Part shown: one piece after another, positions 24,235 to 32,553 of the stretch
How positions within the stretch are numbered: the stretch's first letter is position 1
Layout of the letters: each line of letters opens with the position of its first letter
Assembly: GCA_023667845.1 (NCBI GenBank)
Contig: JAMPIU010000143.1
Coordinates: forward strand, 312,574-376,573
DNA: 64,000 nt
Origin: Dehalobacter sp.
Lineage (GTDB): Bacteria > Bacillota > Desulfitobacteriia > Desulfitobacteriales > Syntrophobotulaceae
Reading direction: 5' to 3'
The notes under the pieces: model-generated
Seen by the model: the letters and a program-made list of their open reading frames with translations, nothing else
What the model was told of the DNA's origin: nothing
The model's database searches: none
Translations under genes and position numbers: made by a program

Positions 24235-24846
24235 ATCAAAGTAATCATATTAAGCGGATTCTTGGGGTCAGGTAAAACCAGTGTGTTAATGCAGCTTGCA
24301 AGACATCTCGTTGAAACTTCTAATGGTAATGAGAACGACAAAAAGGTTGTAATCATAGAAAATGAAATCGGTACAGCCGGAATTGATAACCTTCTACTAG
24401 AGAATGAAGATTTTACCGTCAAGAACCTTTTTGCCGGCTGCGCCTGCTGTACATCTTCCGCTAAACTCACGGATACAGTTAATTATCTTAGTAAGGAATA
24501 CAGCCCGGAATGGATCATCATTGAGGCAACTGGGCTTGCTTTTCCGAGTAAAATAAAAAGCGCGGTGGAGACAGAACTCGGGATGCAGGCTATGACAATT
24601 ATTGTAGTTGATGCCAAACGGTGGTTCCGATTGGTTGGTGCTATGGAAAACTTCGTCTCAGAGCAGCTAGAGGATACGAAGTCAGTGTTAGTTAACAAGA
24701 TTGATTTGGTAGATGAAACGACAGTGGAAAAAGTACAGGAGAGTATCCGGAAATATAACCGGGATGCGTACTGTTACCCTGTATCCGCTACTAACGAGCT
24801 TTCAACCGGATTTTGGAACGATTTATTTGAAAAGGCGGGGATCTAA
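24235..24846 (+). CDS. CobW-like GTPase (G domain only)
   Basis: About 203 residues. Walker A is GFLGSGKT (8-15), the zinc-binding CxCC is at GCACC (Cys69, Cys71, Cys72), and NKIDLVDE is the guanine motif. The C-terminal CobW domain is absent. Family members are metal chaperones that insert zinc or cobalt into client enzymes. The N-terminus requires an ATC codon at 24235, nine bases after GGAG, because no ATG, GTG or TTG is available before the P-loop. The next gene starts one base after its stop. Confidence 0.82.
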   Translation: MKVIILSGFLGSGKTSVLMQLARHLVETSNGNENDKKVVIIENEIGTAGIDNLLLENEDFTVKNLFAGCACCTSSAKLTDTVNYLSKEYSPEWIIIEATGLAFPSKIKSAVETELGMQAMTIIVVDAKRWFRLVGAMENFVSEQLEDTKSVLVNKIDLVDETTVEKVQESIRKYNRDAYCYPVSATNELSTGFWNDLFEKAGI

Positions 24847-24847
24847 A

Positions 24848-25312
24848 ATGGCACACGAACACCACGAACACCACGAACACCATGAACACGAAGGCCAAGC
24901 CTGTCAGTGCGGACACCATCATGACGAGCAGCATGAACAGCATGAACAGCATGAGAAATCGGTGCTCTGCAATCAGGAAGAAATCACAGTTACCCACCAT
25001 GAAGGAGCCGTTATTTTATCTACTGAACGTGTCATTGCCAAAGAATATTCGTGGGTAAGAGATAGGCTCAACAAAGAGCTACAGTCTTTAGCCGGTTGGG
25101 TTGAAGAGCAGGGAGGGCTTGTGGGGCATATCAAGGCTTTTCTTGCTGAAACCGGCTATACCTGCATGCTATCCACGACAGGCGAAGATGTACAGATCAA
25201 GGAAACCTTGAAACCAAAAGTCACGGCCAAGATTACCCTGATAGTTTTTATTAACAATGAAAATGAATTATATTCTAAATTAGCAGAAACGTTAAAAAAA
25301 TTAGTCAATTAA
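24848..25312 (+). CDS. Histidine-rich metal-binding protein
   Basis: A 154-residue protein. The first 45 residues are a low-complexity metal-binding tail (HEHHEHHEHHEHEG, CQCGHHHDEQHEQHEQHE) built from tandem DNA repeats. The rest is a compact alpha/beta domain (VTHHEGAVILSTER ... LVGHIKAFLAETGY). It follows the CobW-like GTPase with a one-base gap, so the two probably form a metal delivery pair serving the zinc-dependent methyltransferase upstream. No named family is recognised for the C-terminal part. Confidence 0.75.
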   Translation: MAHEHHEHHEHHEHEGQACQCGHHHDEQHEQHEQHEKSVLCNQEEITVTHHEGAVILSTERVIAKEYSWVRDRLNKELQSLAGWVEEQGGLVGHIKAFLAETGYTCMLSTTGEDVQIKETLKPKVTAKITLIVFINNENELYSKLAETLKKLVN

Positions 25313-25536
25313 CTTTCCAGAAACTATGACGAGCGTAAAGATGATTTTCCTCCTGTAAACATTATAACTGTTTAAATTCTATTCTATGACTCAAAAAAAA
25401 CTTAATCATGATATACTTTTTGGATAATCAGGTTCTAATATTAGGGTAAGCATTTGCACTGTGTTGCTCATAATATGAGGAAGATGGCAGTACTAACTGA
25501 TAAAAGATGAGCTGAAAAAATTGGGCTAGATAGGTT

Positions 25537-25575
25537 AAGGGGACGTCGCGAAATAAAATTTCGTTACGTCCCCTT
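25537..25575. repeat. REP-like palindrome
   Basis: AAGGGGACGT and ACGTCCCCTT form outer arms, with CGAAAT/ATTTCG inside. There is no T tract after it, so it resembles the GGGGACGT-type extragenic palindromes of clostridia more than a terminator. The rest of 25313-25700 shows no gene. Confidence 0.45.
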
Positions 25576-25867
25576 CGTGGCCGTGTTCAATCATAGCCTT
25601 AAGTTGAAGGCAAAAATATTTTTAAGCAATAAAATTAAATAGGTTATTAGCCAACCCTCAATATAACAAATACACCCTTTTGTTATAATAGCCGGGACAC
25701 TTAGGAGCATGTTGTCATGGTTTATTGGTGCGTACGGCATTGCAAAGCAAAATAAGTATGAATTGAAGAATTTTTCATAAATTAAGCCTATACTAAATTT
25801 ATGATTATTGACACAAAAGCTTTGAAATAATTGACAAAAAGGAAATTGTAAGAAAGGAGTGGGAATT

Positions 25868-26590
25868 ATGCAGGAGAATTTTGAAAAATGGAGGGTGGGT
25901 ATTCCAGATACATTTTATCCGATAAGCGAATTGCAGAAGTATGTTCAATACGGTACTGTCAAATCTTACTTAAAAGATAGTTTAGTTGTTTCACCGGGTG
26001 AAGCAATCCATAAATTTATCTATGTGCTTACCGGTAAATTGCAAGTAAACTTTGTGTTCAGCGATGGACGAGAACGGATGGTTTATTTTGGCGGCAAACA
26101 TTGTATGTTCAACTATTTATTTCAATATAACTCCGACAATCGTATGGCGGCTTATATTATAGCCTTAGAAGACAGCCAACTATGTTTTTTTTCTTGGGAA
26201 CAGCTTGAAAAGATTTTTCATATGGACGGAAATCTTTTCTTTGAAATAATGAGAAATGAGAGTGCCAAATGCAATTTCTTTATGAAACAGTCGGCCGAGA
26301 TGGACTTTTTAAATCCGACAATACGGATTGTGAAATTGATTTATCAATTATGCGTCTCTCAGGGGAAGCCTGTTAATAATCATATAGAGGTCAACATTGA
26401 TTTACCCTTGAGAGATATTTCTGAAATAACCGGAGCTCATTATGTAACCGTCTCCAAAGTATTCTGCACGCTGAATAAGCTTCATATTTTAGATAAGAAG
26501 AGAGACAAGATCGTTATTTTTGATATCAGAAAGCTGGAAGAATTAACACAAGAAACACAATTATTCAAACATGATGGCACTGATTATTAG
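25868..26590 (+). CDS. cprK: CprK-type regulator (second duplicate)
   Basis: A 240-residue paralogue of the protein at 20250, differing at scattered positions, for example VVSPGEA for VVLPGEA and AKCNFFMKQSAE for AKGNFFMKQAAE. The recognition helix reads ISEITGAHYVTVSKVF. It lies 125 bases before rdhB with the CprK box between, in the order expected for a local activator of the two following rdhBA pairs. Confidence 0.92.
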   Translation: MQENFEKWRVGIPDTFYPISELQKYVQYGTVKSYLKDSLVVSPGEAIHKFIYVLTGKLQVNFVFSDGRERMVYFGGKHCMFNYLFQYNSDNRMAAYIIALEDSQLCFFSWEQLEKIFHMDGNLFFEIMRNESAKCNFFMKQSAEMDFLNPTIRIVKLIYQLCVSQGKPVNNHIEVNIDLPLRDISEITGAHYVTVSKVFCTLNKLHILDKKRDKIVIFDIRKLEELTQETQLFKHDGTDY

Positions 26591-26626
26591 CATTTGTAAA
26601 ATATTATCATTTATAAAATGATTATT

Positions 26627-26669
26627 TTCAATTTAGACTGAATCATTTAATTATCTTATTTTGTACAAT
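26627..26669 (+). promoter_or_regulatory. CprK box and -10 of the first rdhBA operon
   Basis: TTCAAT-TTAG-ACTGAA (26627-26642), one mismatch from a perfect dyad, centred 29.5 bases before TACAAT (26664-26669). No -35 element is visible, as expected for an activator-dependent promoter. Confidence 0.7.
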
Positions 26670-26715
26670 GTACCTAGTCATCCGATTGACCAAATCGTTA
26701 AAAGAGGAGGTGAAA

Positions 26716-27030
26716 ATGATGGGTACATTGTTGATTTTTGTTGCTGGCGTGTTATTTTTAGCCGCGATTCTTTTTATTAAACCTCGCGCCAAAATGGAGC
26801 AAATGTGGAGAACAGTAATTAACTGGGTCTTATTCGTGATTTGGTATGCTGTTACCTGGACGGGAATTTCCTTTATCTATATCAACGCATCCGTAGGGCA
26901 TGTTAAAGCAACGAGTACTGCAATATTCTTATTTGGAGGATTAGCTATCATCCTTGCAGTTGTACTGGCACGTTTGTTAGGCTTCATCACTATTGGAAAA
27001 ACGAAAAAGACAAATACTGAACAAGCTTGA
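26716..27030 (+). CDS. rdhB: RdhB, membrane anchor of reductive dehalogenase
   Basis: A 104-residue protein with three transmembrane helices (about 5-22, 37-58, 70-92) and the CprB-type loop [17 protein letters not shown]. It anchors the partner RdhA at the outer face of the membrane. AGGAGGTG precedes adjacent ATG codons at 26716 and 26719; either could start. The rdhB-then-rdhA order is that of cprBA. Confidence 0.92.
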   Translation: MMGTLLIFVAGVLFLAAILFIKPRAKMEQMWRTVINWVLFVIWYAVTWTGISFIYINASVGHVKATSTAIFLFGGLAIILAVVLARLLGFITIGKTKKTNTEQA

Positions 27031-27046
27031 AAAGAGGTCAAAAAGA

Positions 27047-28423
27047 ATGAGTAGTGAGCAAAAAAAACAACCTCAAATCAACCGAAGGAATTTTCTGAAA
27101 GCCGGCGCTGCAGCTACATTCCTTGGTGTTGCCGGAGTATTAAAAACACCTGGTAAGTTTGCAAGTGCAGCAAGCAGTGTGCAATATGCTGCTGCGCCAA
27201 AAGGACAATGGTCCAAAATACATCCTGTGCACGATATGGGCAGTGCTGCAGTACACTATGTGGAACATAATGATCAATGGTTGGGAACCACTAAGATCGT
27301 TGGAAAGATCAAGAATATCAGCGAAGCTGACGGTGGTGGTGGACTGCTATTAAGAGGTAAACTTGGAGATAAGGCATTTCGAGGATTCATGACCCAAACT
27401 CTGAGATCCCCTATAAACACAGCAATTGCTCAAGCCGCTGGTCCTATTGCTTCGCCCGCAGTTATGGAAGGAAAGCCTGCCCCTCAGAAAATGGCGATAC
27501 CTGATCCCGAGCAAATGTCAATGCACATTAAAGATCTGGCTTACTTTCTGCGTGCAGATGATGTAGCAATTGGTAAAATGCCGGAATATGCCTACTTTTC
27601 CTATCATACATTAAACGCGTTTGATTTGGCGAAAAAACCTGTAGAGGAATGCGTCGTGCCTGTAACTGAACGGATGCCATATGTCATCACCGTTTTGAGA
27701 GACCAACATTTAGAAACGATGCTGGGTTCCACTGGCTATGACGGGATCAGTGATGCGCAGTCCTTTAATGCTTATCACCTTACAGCTAATATATCTGTCA
27801 TCATAGCAAATTACATTCGCAAACTTGGTTATAATGCAAGGGCCTCTCATGCTTTCAATAACATTTTGGCAGTTACCCCTTGTCTTATCGCAGCCGGGTT
27901 GGGAGAGCTATCCCGCACAGGTAACACCAGTGCCCATCCCCGGCTCGGATTCCGCACTAAAGCTGCTGTCGTTACTACGGATCTGCCGCTTGCTCCGGAT
28001 AAGCCAATCGATTTTGGCTTGCAGGATTTCTGCAGAGTGTGTAAGAAATGTGCAACGGAATGTCCGGCTCAAGCCATTTCCTATGATGCCGATCCTGTGG
28101 AATATAACGGATACTTGCGCTGGAACGTCAATTCTAATACGTGCCAAATATTCCGGGTAACAAACGAAGAAGGTATTTCCTGCGGACGGTGCATGAAAGT
28201 CTGCCCATGGAATTCCAAAGAGGATTCATGGTTCCATCAGGCGGGAACCTGGATCGGAAGCCAGAATTCGGCAGGAGCCAGTCTCCTTAAATCGATTGAT
28301 GATATGTTCGGATATGGTACCGAGCAGATCTTGGATTATAAGTGGTGGCTTGAATGGCCGGAAAACCACAAAATTCCGGAAACATTGACTACAACAAGGA
28401 CTTCATTGACAGGTGTAAAATAA
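27047..28423 (+). CDS. rdhA: Reductive dehalogenase catalytic subunit RdhA, CprA-like
   Basis: A 458-residue Tat-exported corrinoid and Fe-S enzyme. The twin-arginine signal is [10 protein letters not shown]; cleavage is expected near residue 40. The catalytic region holds KMPEYAYFSYH, STGYDGISDAQ and [18 protein letters not shown]. Two 4Fe-4S motifs follow: [12 protein letters not shown] from residue 329 and [11 protein letters not shown] from residue 379. The end [11 protein letters not shown]...KWWLEWPE is CprA-type. It probably removes halide from aromatic compounds; the substrate is unknown. Confidence 0.93.
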   Translation: MSSEQKKQPQINRRNFLKAGAAATFLGVAGVLKTPGKFASAASSVQYAAAPKGQWSKIHPVHDMGSAAVHYVEHNDQWLGTTKIVGKIKNISEADGGGGLLLRGKLGDKAFRGFMTQTLRSPINTAIAQAAGPIASPAVMEGKPAPQKMAIPDPEQMSMHIKDLAYFLRADDVAIGKMPEYAYFSYHTLNAFDLAKKPVEECVVPVTERMPYVITVLRDQHLETMLGSTGYDGISDAQSFNAYHLTANISVIIANYIRKLGYNARASHAFNNILAVTPCLIAAGLGELSRTGNTSAHPRLGFRTKAAVVTTDLPLAPDKPIDFGLQDFCRVCKKCATECPAQAISYDADPVEYNGYLRWNVNSNTCQIFRVTNEEGISCGRCMKVCPWNSKEDSWFHQAGTWIGSQNSAGASLLKSIDDMFGYGTEQILDYKWWLEWPENHKIPETLTTTRTSLTGVK

Positions 28424-28519
28424 GATATGAGCGGCGCATCATATCCAACGCTTAATATGGAGCGATTTCCTTCATCTGAGTACGCCACGTGTGTCTGGAC
28501 AAAGAAGAAATGAAGCGCG

Positions 28520-28556
28520 GAAAGGTTAGCCACCAAGCAAAGGTGACTAACCTTTC
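28520..28556 (+). terminator. Terminator after first rdhBA
   Basis: GAAAGGTTAG and CTAACCTTTC with CACC/GGTG inside form the stem. A copy occurs after the second rdhBA. Confidence 0.75.
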
Positions 28557-28603
28557 TGCTACATACTCACTGTTATTATTTTCATTTATAAAATATTATC
28601 ATT

Positions 28604-28677
28604 TTCAGTTTAGATTGAATAAAATATTTCCATTTTCAATTTAGATTGAATCATTTAATTACCTTATTTTGTACAAT
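28604..28677 (+). promoter_or_regulatory. Tandem CprK boxes and -10 of the second rdhBA operon
   Basis: Two boxes lie 31 bases apart: TTCAGT-TTAG-ATTGAA (28604-28619) and the perfect TTCAAT-TTAG-ATTGAA (28635-28650). The second is centred 29.5 bases before TACAAT (28672-28677). The extra upstream box, three helical turns away, could raise occupancy. Confidence 0.7.
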
Positions 28678-28724
28678 GTACCTAGTCATCCGGATTGGCC
28701 AAATCGCTAAGAGAGGAGGTGAAA

Positions 28725-29039
28725 ATGATGGGTACATTGTTGATTTTTATTGCTGGCGTGTTATTTTTAGCTGCAATTCTTTTTATTAAACCTCGCGCCA
28801 AAATGGAGCAAATGTGGAGAACAGTAATTAACTGGGTCTTATTTGTGATTTGGTATGCTGTTACCTGGACGGGAATTTCCTTTATCTACATCAACGCATC
28901 AGTAGGGCATGTTAAAGCAACGAGTACTGCAATATTCCTATTTGGAGGATTAGCTATCATCCTTGCAGTTGTACTGGCACGTTTGTTAGGCTTCATCACT
29001 ATTGGAAAAACGAAAAAGGCAAATACTGAACAAGCTTGA
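28725..29039 (+). CDS. rdhB: RdhB membrane anchor, near-identical duplicate
   Basis: A 104-residue copy of the anchor at 26716 with only a few differences (IAGVLF for VAGVLF, KKANTEQA for KKTNTEQA). Three hydrophobic helices and the AGGAGGTG ribosome site are retained. There is no regulator gene directly before it, so it probably depends on the CprK at 25868. Confidence 0.92.
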   Translation: MMGTLLIFIAGVLFLAAILFIKPRAKMEQMWRTVINWVLFVIWYAVTWTGISFIYINASVGHVKATSTAIFLFGGLAIILAVVLARLLGFITIGKTKKANTEQA

Positions 29040-29055
29040 AAAGAGGTGAAAAAGA

Positions 29056-30438
29056 ATGAGTAGTGAGCAAAAAAAACAACTTCAAATCAACCGAAGGAAT
29101 TTTCTGAAAGCCGGCGTTGCAGCCACATTCCTTGGTGTTGCCGGAGTATTAAAAACACCTGGTAAGTTTGCAAGTGCAGCAAACAACTACGCTGTGCAGT
29201 ACGCTGCTGCGCCAAAAGGACAATGGTCCAAAATTCATCCTGTGCACGATATGGGGAGTGCTGCAGTACGCTATGTGGAACATAATGATCAATGGTTGGG
29301 AACCACTAAGATCGTTGGAAAGATCAAGAATATCAGCGAAGCTGAAAATGCTACTGCACTGGTAGTAAGACGTCAGCTTGGTGAACTAGGAGCTAACGGG
29401 GTTGGAGATAAGGCGTTTCGCGGATACATGACCCAAACTGCGAGACACCCTTTAAACACAGCAATTGGTCAAGCCGCTGTTCTTATTGCTACGCCGGCAG
29501 CTGTGTCAGGAAAGCCTAATCCGGATAAATTGGCGATACCTGATCCCGAGCAAATGTCAATGCACATTAAAGATCTGGGTTACTTTCTGCATTGCGACGA
29601 TATAGCAATTGGCAAAATGCCGGAATATGCCTACTTTTCCCATCATTATCTAAGCTTGAAGGATATGGCGAAAAAACCTATGGAGGAATGCATCGAACCT
29701 GTAACCGAACGGTTGCCATATGTCATCGGGATTTTGAAAGACCAACATTTAGAAACGACGCTGGGTTCCACTGGCTATGACGGGATCAGTGATGCGCAGT
29801 CCTTTAATGCTTATTCTGCTACAGCTTTTGTATCTGTCATCATAGCAAATTACATCCGCAGGCTTGGTTATAATGCAAGGGCTTCTCATGCTTTCAATAA
29901 CATTGTGGCAGTTACCCCTTGTCTTGTCGCAGCCGGGTTGGGAGAGATGTGCCGCTTAGGTAACGGCAGTCTCCATCCCCGGCTAGGATTCCGCCATAAA
30001 GCTGCTGTCGTTACTACGGATCTGCCGCTTGCTCCGGATAAGCCAATCGATTTTGGCTTGCAGGATTTCTGCAGAGTGTGTAAGAAATGCGCGGAGGAAT
30101 GTCCGGCTCAAGCCATTTCCTATGATGCCGATACTGTGGAATATAACGGATACCTGCGCTGGAACGTCAGTACTTTAAAGTGCAGTATATTCCGGGTATC
30201 AAACGAAGAAGGCGTTTCCTGCGGACGGTGCATGAAAGTCTGCCCATGGAATTCCAAAGAGGATTCATGGTTCCATCAGGCGGGAACCTGGATGGGAAGC
30301 CAGAATTCGGCAGGAGCCAGTCTCCTTAGAAAGATTGATGATATGTTCGGATATGGCACCGAGCAGATTTTGGATTATAAATGGTGGCTTGAATATCCGG
30401 AAATGTACAAAATTCCGGAAACTATAACTATTAAGTAA
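29056..30438 (+). CDS. rdhA: RdhA, CprA-like, tandem paralogue of the preceding RdhA
   Basis: A 460-residue paralogue with the signal [10 protein letters not shown] and Fe-S motifs [12 protein letters not shown] (from 339) and [11 protein letters not shown] (from 389). Its termini match the upstream gene closely, but about residues 100-240 and 280-310 differ strongly: an insertion around VRRQLGELGANG, SHHYLSLKDMAKK for SYHTLNAFDLAKK, and GEMCRLGNGSLHP for GELSRTGNTSAHP. These segments line the active site in RdhA structures, so a different substrate is likely. Confidence 0.93.
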   Translation: MSSEQKKQLQINRRNFLKAGVAATFLGVAGVLKTPGKFASAANNYAVQYAAAPKGQWSKIHPVHDMGSAAVRYVEHNDQWLGTTKIVGKIKNISEAENATALVVRRQLGELGANGVGDKAFRGYMTQTARHPLNTAIGQAAVLIATPAAVSGKPNPDKLAIPDPEQMSMHIKDLGYFLHCDDIAIGKMPEYAYFSHHYLSLKDMAKKPMEECIEPVTERLPYVIGILKDQHLETTLGSTGYDGISDAQSFNAYSATAFVSVIIANYIRRLGYNARASHAFNNIVAVTPCLVAAGLGEMCRLGNGSLHPRLGFRHKAAVVTTDLPLAPDKPIDFGLQDFCRVCKKCAEECPAQAISYDADTVEYNGYLRWNVSTLKCSIFRVSNEEGVSCGRCMKVCPWNSKEDSWFHQAGTWMGSQNSAGASLLRKIDDMFGYGTEQILDYKWWLEYPEMYKIPETITIK

Positions 30439-30625
30439 AGTCTTCATTGACAAGTGAAAAATAAGATATGAGCTATACCATGTGGTTTCCGCGCCAAATG
30501 CGGTCTGCCGATTGGAATCTGGTCGGCATCTGATGATCGGCACATCATATCCAATGCTTAATATGGAGCGATTTCCTTCATCTGAGTACTCCACGTGTGT
30601 TTGGACAAAGAAGAGATGAAGCGCG

Positions 30626-30664
30626 GAAAGGTTAGCCACCAAGCAAAGGGGGCTAACCTTTCTT
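30626..30664 (+). terminator. Terminator after second rdhBA
   Basis: GAAAGGTTAGCC and GGCTAACCTTTC form a perfect twelve-base stem followed by TTCT. Confidence 0.8.
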
Positions 30665-30765
30665 CTACATACTCACTGCTATTATTTTATTATCTAATAC
30701 TGGTGTGGCTGCCGATTACGAAAAAATCCTGAAACCTTGTCAAAAACGTGATAGAGGAAGATCTG

Positions 30766-30798
30766 TAAACCTCCTGGGGATGTGCTCCGGGAGGTTTA
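30766..30798 (+). terminator. Hairpin in the gap before sppA
   Basis: TAAACCTCC and GGAGGTTTA arms enclose a GC-rich 15-base loop. The 30665-31000 interval holds no gene; a direct repeat ATCATATCCA occurs just before the sppA ribosome site. Confidence 0.5.
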
Positions 30799-31000
30799 TC
30801 GTCTAAAATATGGATATTTTGAAGGAAAGTGCGGAAATTTAGCGAATTATTCTAAAAGTTTATATTAACAGAAAAGGAAATAGTTCCGTTTTTAAATACA
30901 AAAGGTTTTGCATAGAATAACATCTAGGAGATACAAAATCATATCCAATCATATCCAATCTTAATTTACGATCAATGTTGAAAAACAGTAGGAGGAGAGT

Positions 31001-31981
31001 ATGAATAAAAAACGCTGGATTTCTATCGCGGTTATCATTGTTTTGCTGGTGGTATATGTACAGACAGATGTTATTTCCGGGGGAACAAACATGGGGAAAT
31101 TGGAAAAATCCCTGTTGCCTTCAGAATCCTCATTCACCACCGGGACTTATCAGGAAGGAACCGGTAAAACGATTGCGCTGATCAACGTCAACGGAACTAT
31201 TCAGTCCACAAGTGATTCATTGTCATCCACCGATACCTATAATCACCAGATATTTTTACAGGAAATTGAAGATGCCTTTACTAATCCTGAGATTCAGGCG
31301 GTTGTCCTGGCTATTGATTCGCCTGGCGGCGGGGTATATGAAAGTGATGAGATTTATCAAAAACTGATCAGCTTAAAAGAAAAATACCCAAAACCTTTGG
31401 TTGTTTCGATGGGGACATTGGCAGCCTCAGGCGGTTACTTTATTTCGATGCCTGCGGATGAAATTTTGGCGACTCGGGATACGCTGACCGGATCCATCGG
31501 CGTCATTATGAGCACGTATAATTACAGCGAGCTGGCAAAAAAATTGGGTGTTGACGAAATTGTCTTCAAAAGCGGTAAAAACAAAGACATCATGAATCCG
31601 ATGCGTGAAGCGACAGAGGAAGAAAAGCAGATCATGCAGGGAATCATTGATGAGTATTATGGCTATTTTGTCGATGCAGTGGCTAAAGGAAGAAAAATGG
31701 ACCGTCAGGCCGTCATCAAAGTCGCCGATGGAAGGGTTTATACAGCGACACAGGCCAAATCGCTGGGCCTCATCGATCAGATCGGCGATCTGGATGGAGC
31801 TATTGCCGAAGCAGCAAAAATGATTAACGAAAGTGATCCCAACGTTATCCAATATCAAAATGAAACGCTGTTTGATTTGAATCGGCTCTTTTCCATGGTG
31901 TCGCCCCAACTTGATTTCTTGGGGATCAAACAGGATTTGCAGGACAGCGCGGTACCTACCGTGATGTACCTGTATCGCTAA
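31001..31981 (+). CDS. sppA: Signal peptide peptidase SppA (S49 family)
   Basis: A 326-residue membrane-anchored serine protease with an N-terminal transmembrane helix (about 5-22). The S49 core shows AVVLAIDSPGGGVYESDEIY, the nucleophile-containing MGTLAASGGYFIS, and DTLTGSIGVIMS. Members use a Ser-Lys dyad to degrade released signal peptides. It has AGGAGGAG before its ATG and opens a run of envelope-related genes. A role in clearing Tat signal peptides from the many RdhA precursors is only speculation. Confidence 0.9.
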   Translation: MNKKRWISIAVIIVLLVVYVQTDVISGGTNMGKLEKSLLPSESSFTTGTYQEGTGKTIALINVNGTIQSTSDSLSSTDTYNHQIFLQEIEDAFTNPEIQAVVLAIDSPGGGVYESDEIYQKLISLKEKYPKPLVVSMGTLAASGGYFISMPADEILATRDTLTGSIGVIMSTYNYSELAKKLGVDEIVFKSGKNKDIMNPMREATEEEKQIMQGIIDEYYGYFVDAVAKGRKMDRQAVIKVADGRVYTATQAKSLGLIDQIGDLDGAIAEAAKMINESDPNVIQYQNETLFDLNRLFSMVSPQLDFLGIKQDLQDSAVPTVMYLYR

Positions 31982-31998
31982 AGGAGCGTGAATCATCC

Positions 31999-32553
31999 AT
32001 GGATATTGATCATATTACAAACAGCGGTGATCAGACAGCAGAAAGTGCAAATACAGTGGAAAGTGTCAATGTGGTAGATTTAAGAGTCGTTGGTTTTTGG
32101 ACCCGATTCTGGGCCTTTGTCATTGATCTGGCAGTCATTGCAATGAGCAGTCAGATATTTTTCCGGGTTATATGGCCGGCAGGTCTTGAAACGACAACCA
32201 TTAAATCATTTGTCCTGATCAATGCACTCTTTCCGGGCATCTGGGGAAGTATATATTTCGTTTTGCTGACGATGTATTTCGGACAAACGCTCGGGAAAAT
32301 GATCATGGGAATTAAAGTTGTAAGCAAAGATGGAAGCCCTCTCAGCTGGTCTGCGGTGGCCATGCGGGAAGTCGCCGGGAGAACACTGGCACAGCTGCTC
32401 GGCACCTACTTGGGTTATTTGATTTGCGCATTTCATCCTCGAAAACAGGCCTTGACCGATATCATCGGCGATACCTATGTGGTTTATGCTGAGGATAAAA
32501 AGAGGGGCAGATGGGTTCAGATCCCGGTAGTACCGAGTACCAATGCAGAATAA
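31999..32553 (+). CDS. RDD-family membrane protein
   Basis: A 184-residue protein. The RDD signature sits in TRFWAFVIDLAVIAMSS, followed by two or three hydrophobic helices and GQTLGKMIMGIKVVSKDG, which is diagnostic of the family. The function of RDD proteins is poorly defined; some act as ion transporters. It starts 17 bases after sppA and overlaps the next gene by 11 bases. Confidence 0.85.
   Translation: MDIDHITNSGDQTAESANTVESVNVVDLRVVGFWTRFWAFVIDLAVIAMSSQIFFRVIWPAGLETTTIKSFVLINALFPGIWGSIYFVLLTMYFGQTLGKMIMGIKVVSKDGSPLSWSAVAMREVAGRTLAQLLGTYLGYLICAFHPRKQALTDIIGDTYVVYAEDKKRGRWVQIPVVPSTNAE

Larger units (their letters stand above)
25709..26714. repeat. 1-kb segmental duplication, second copy (first copy 20091-21097)
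   Basis: Both copies contain a 23-codon micro-frame (MLSWFIGAYGIAKQN...), a cprK gene, and the rdhB leader with its CprK box. They are nearly identical over about 1,006 bases. Copy two continues into rdhB; copy one breaks off at the rdhB ribosome site. The flanks outside differ. Confidence 0.85.
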
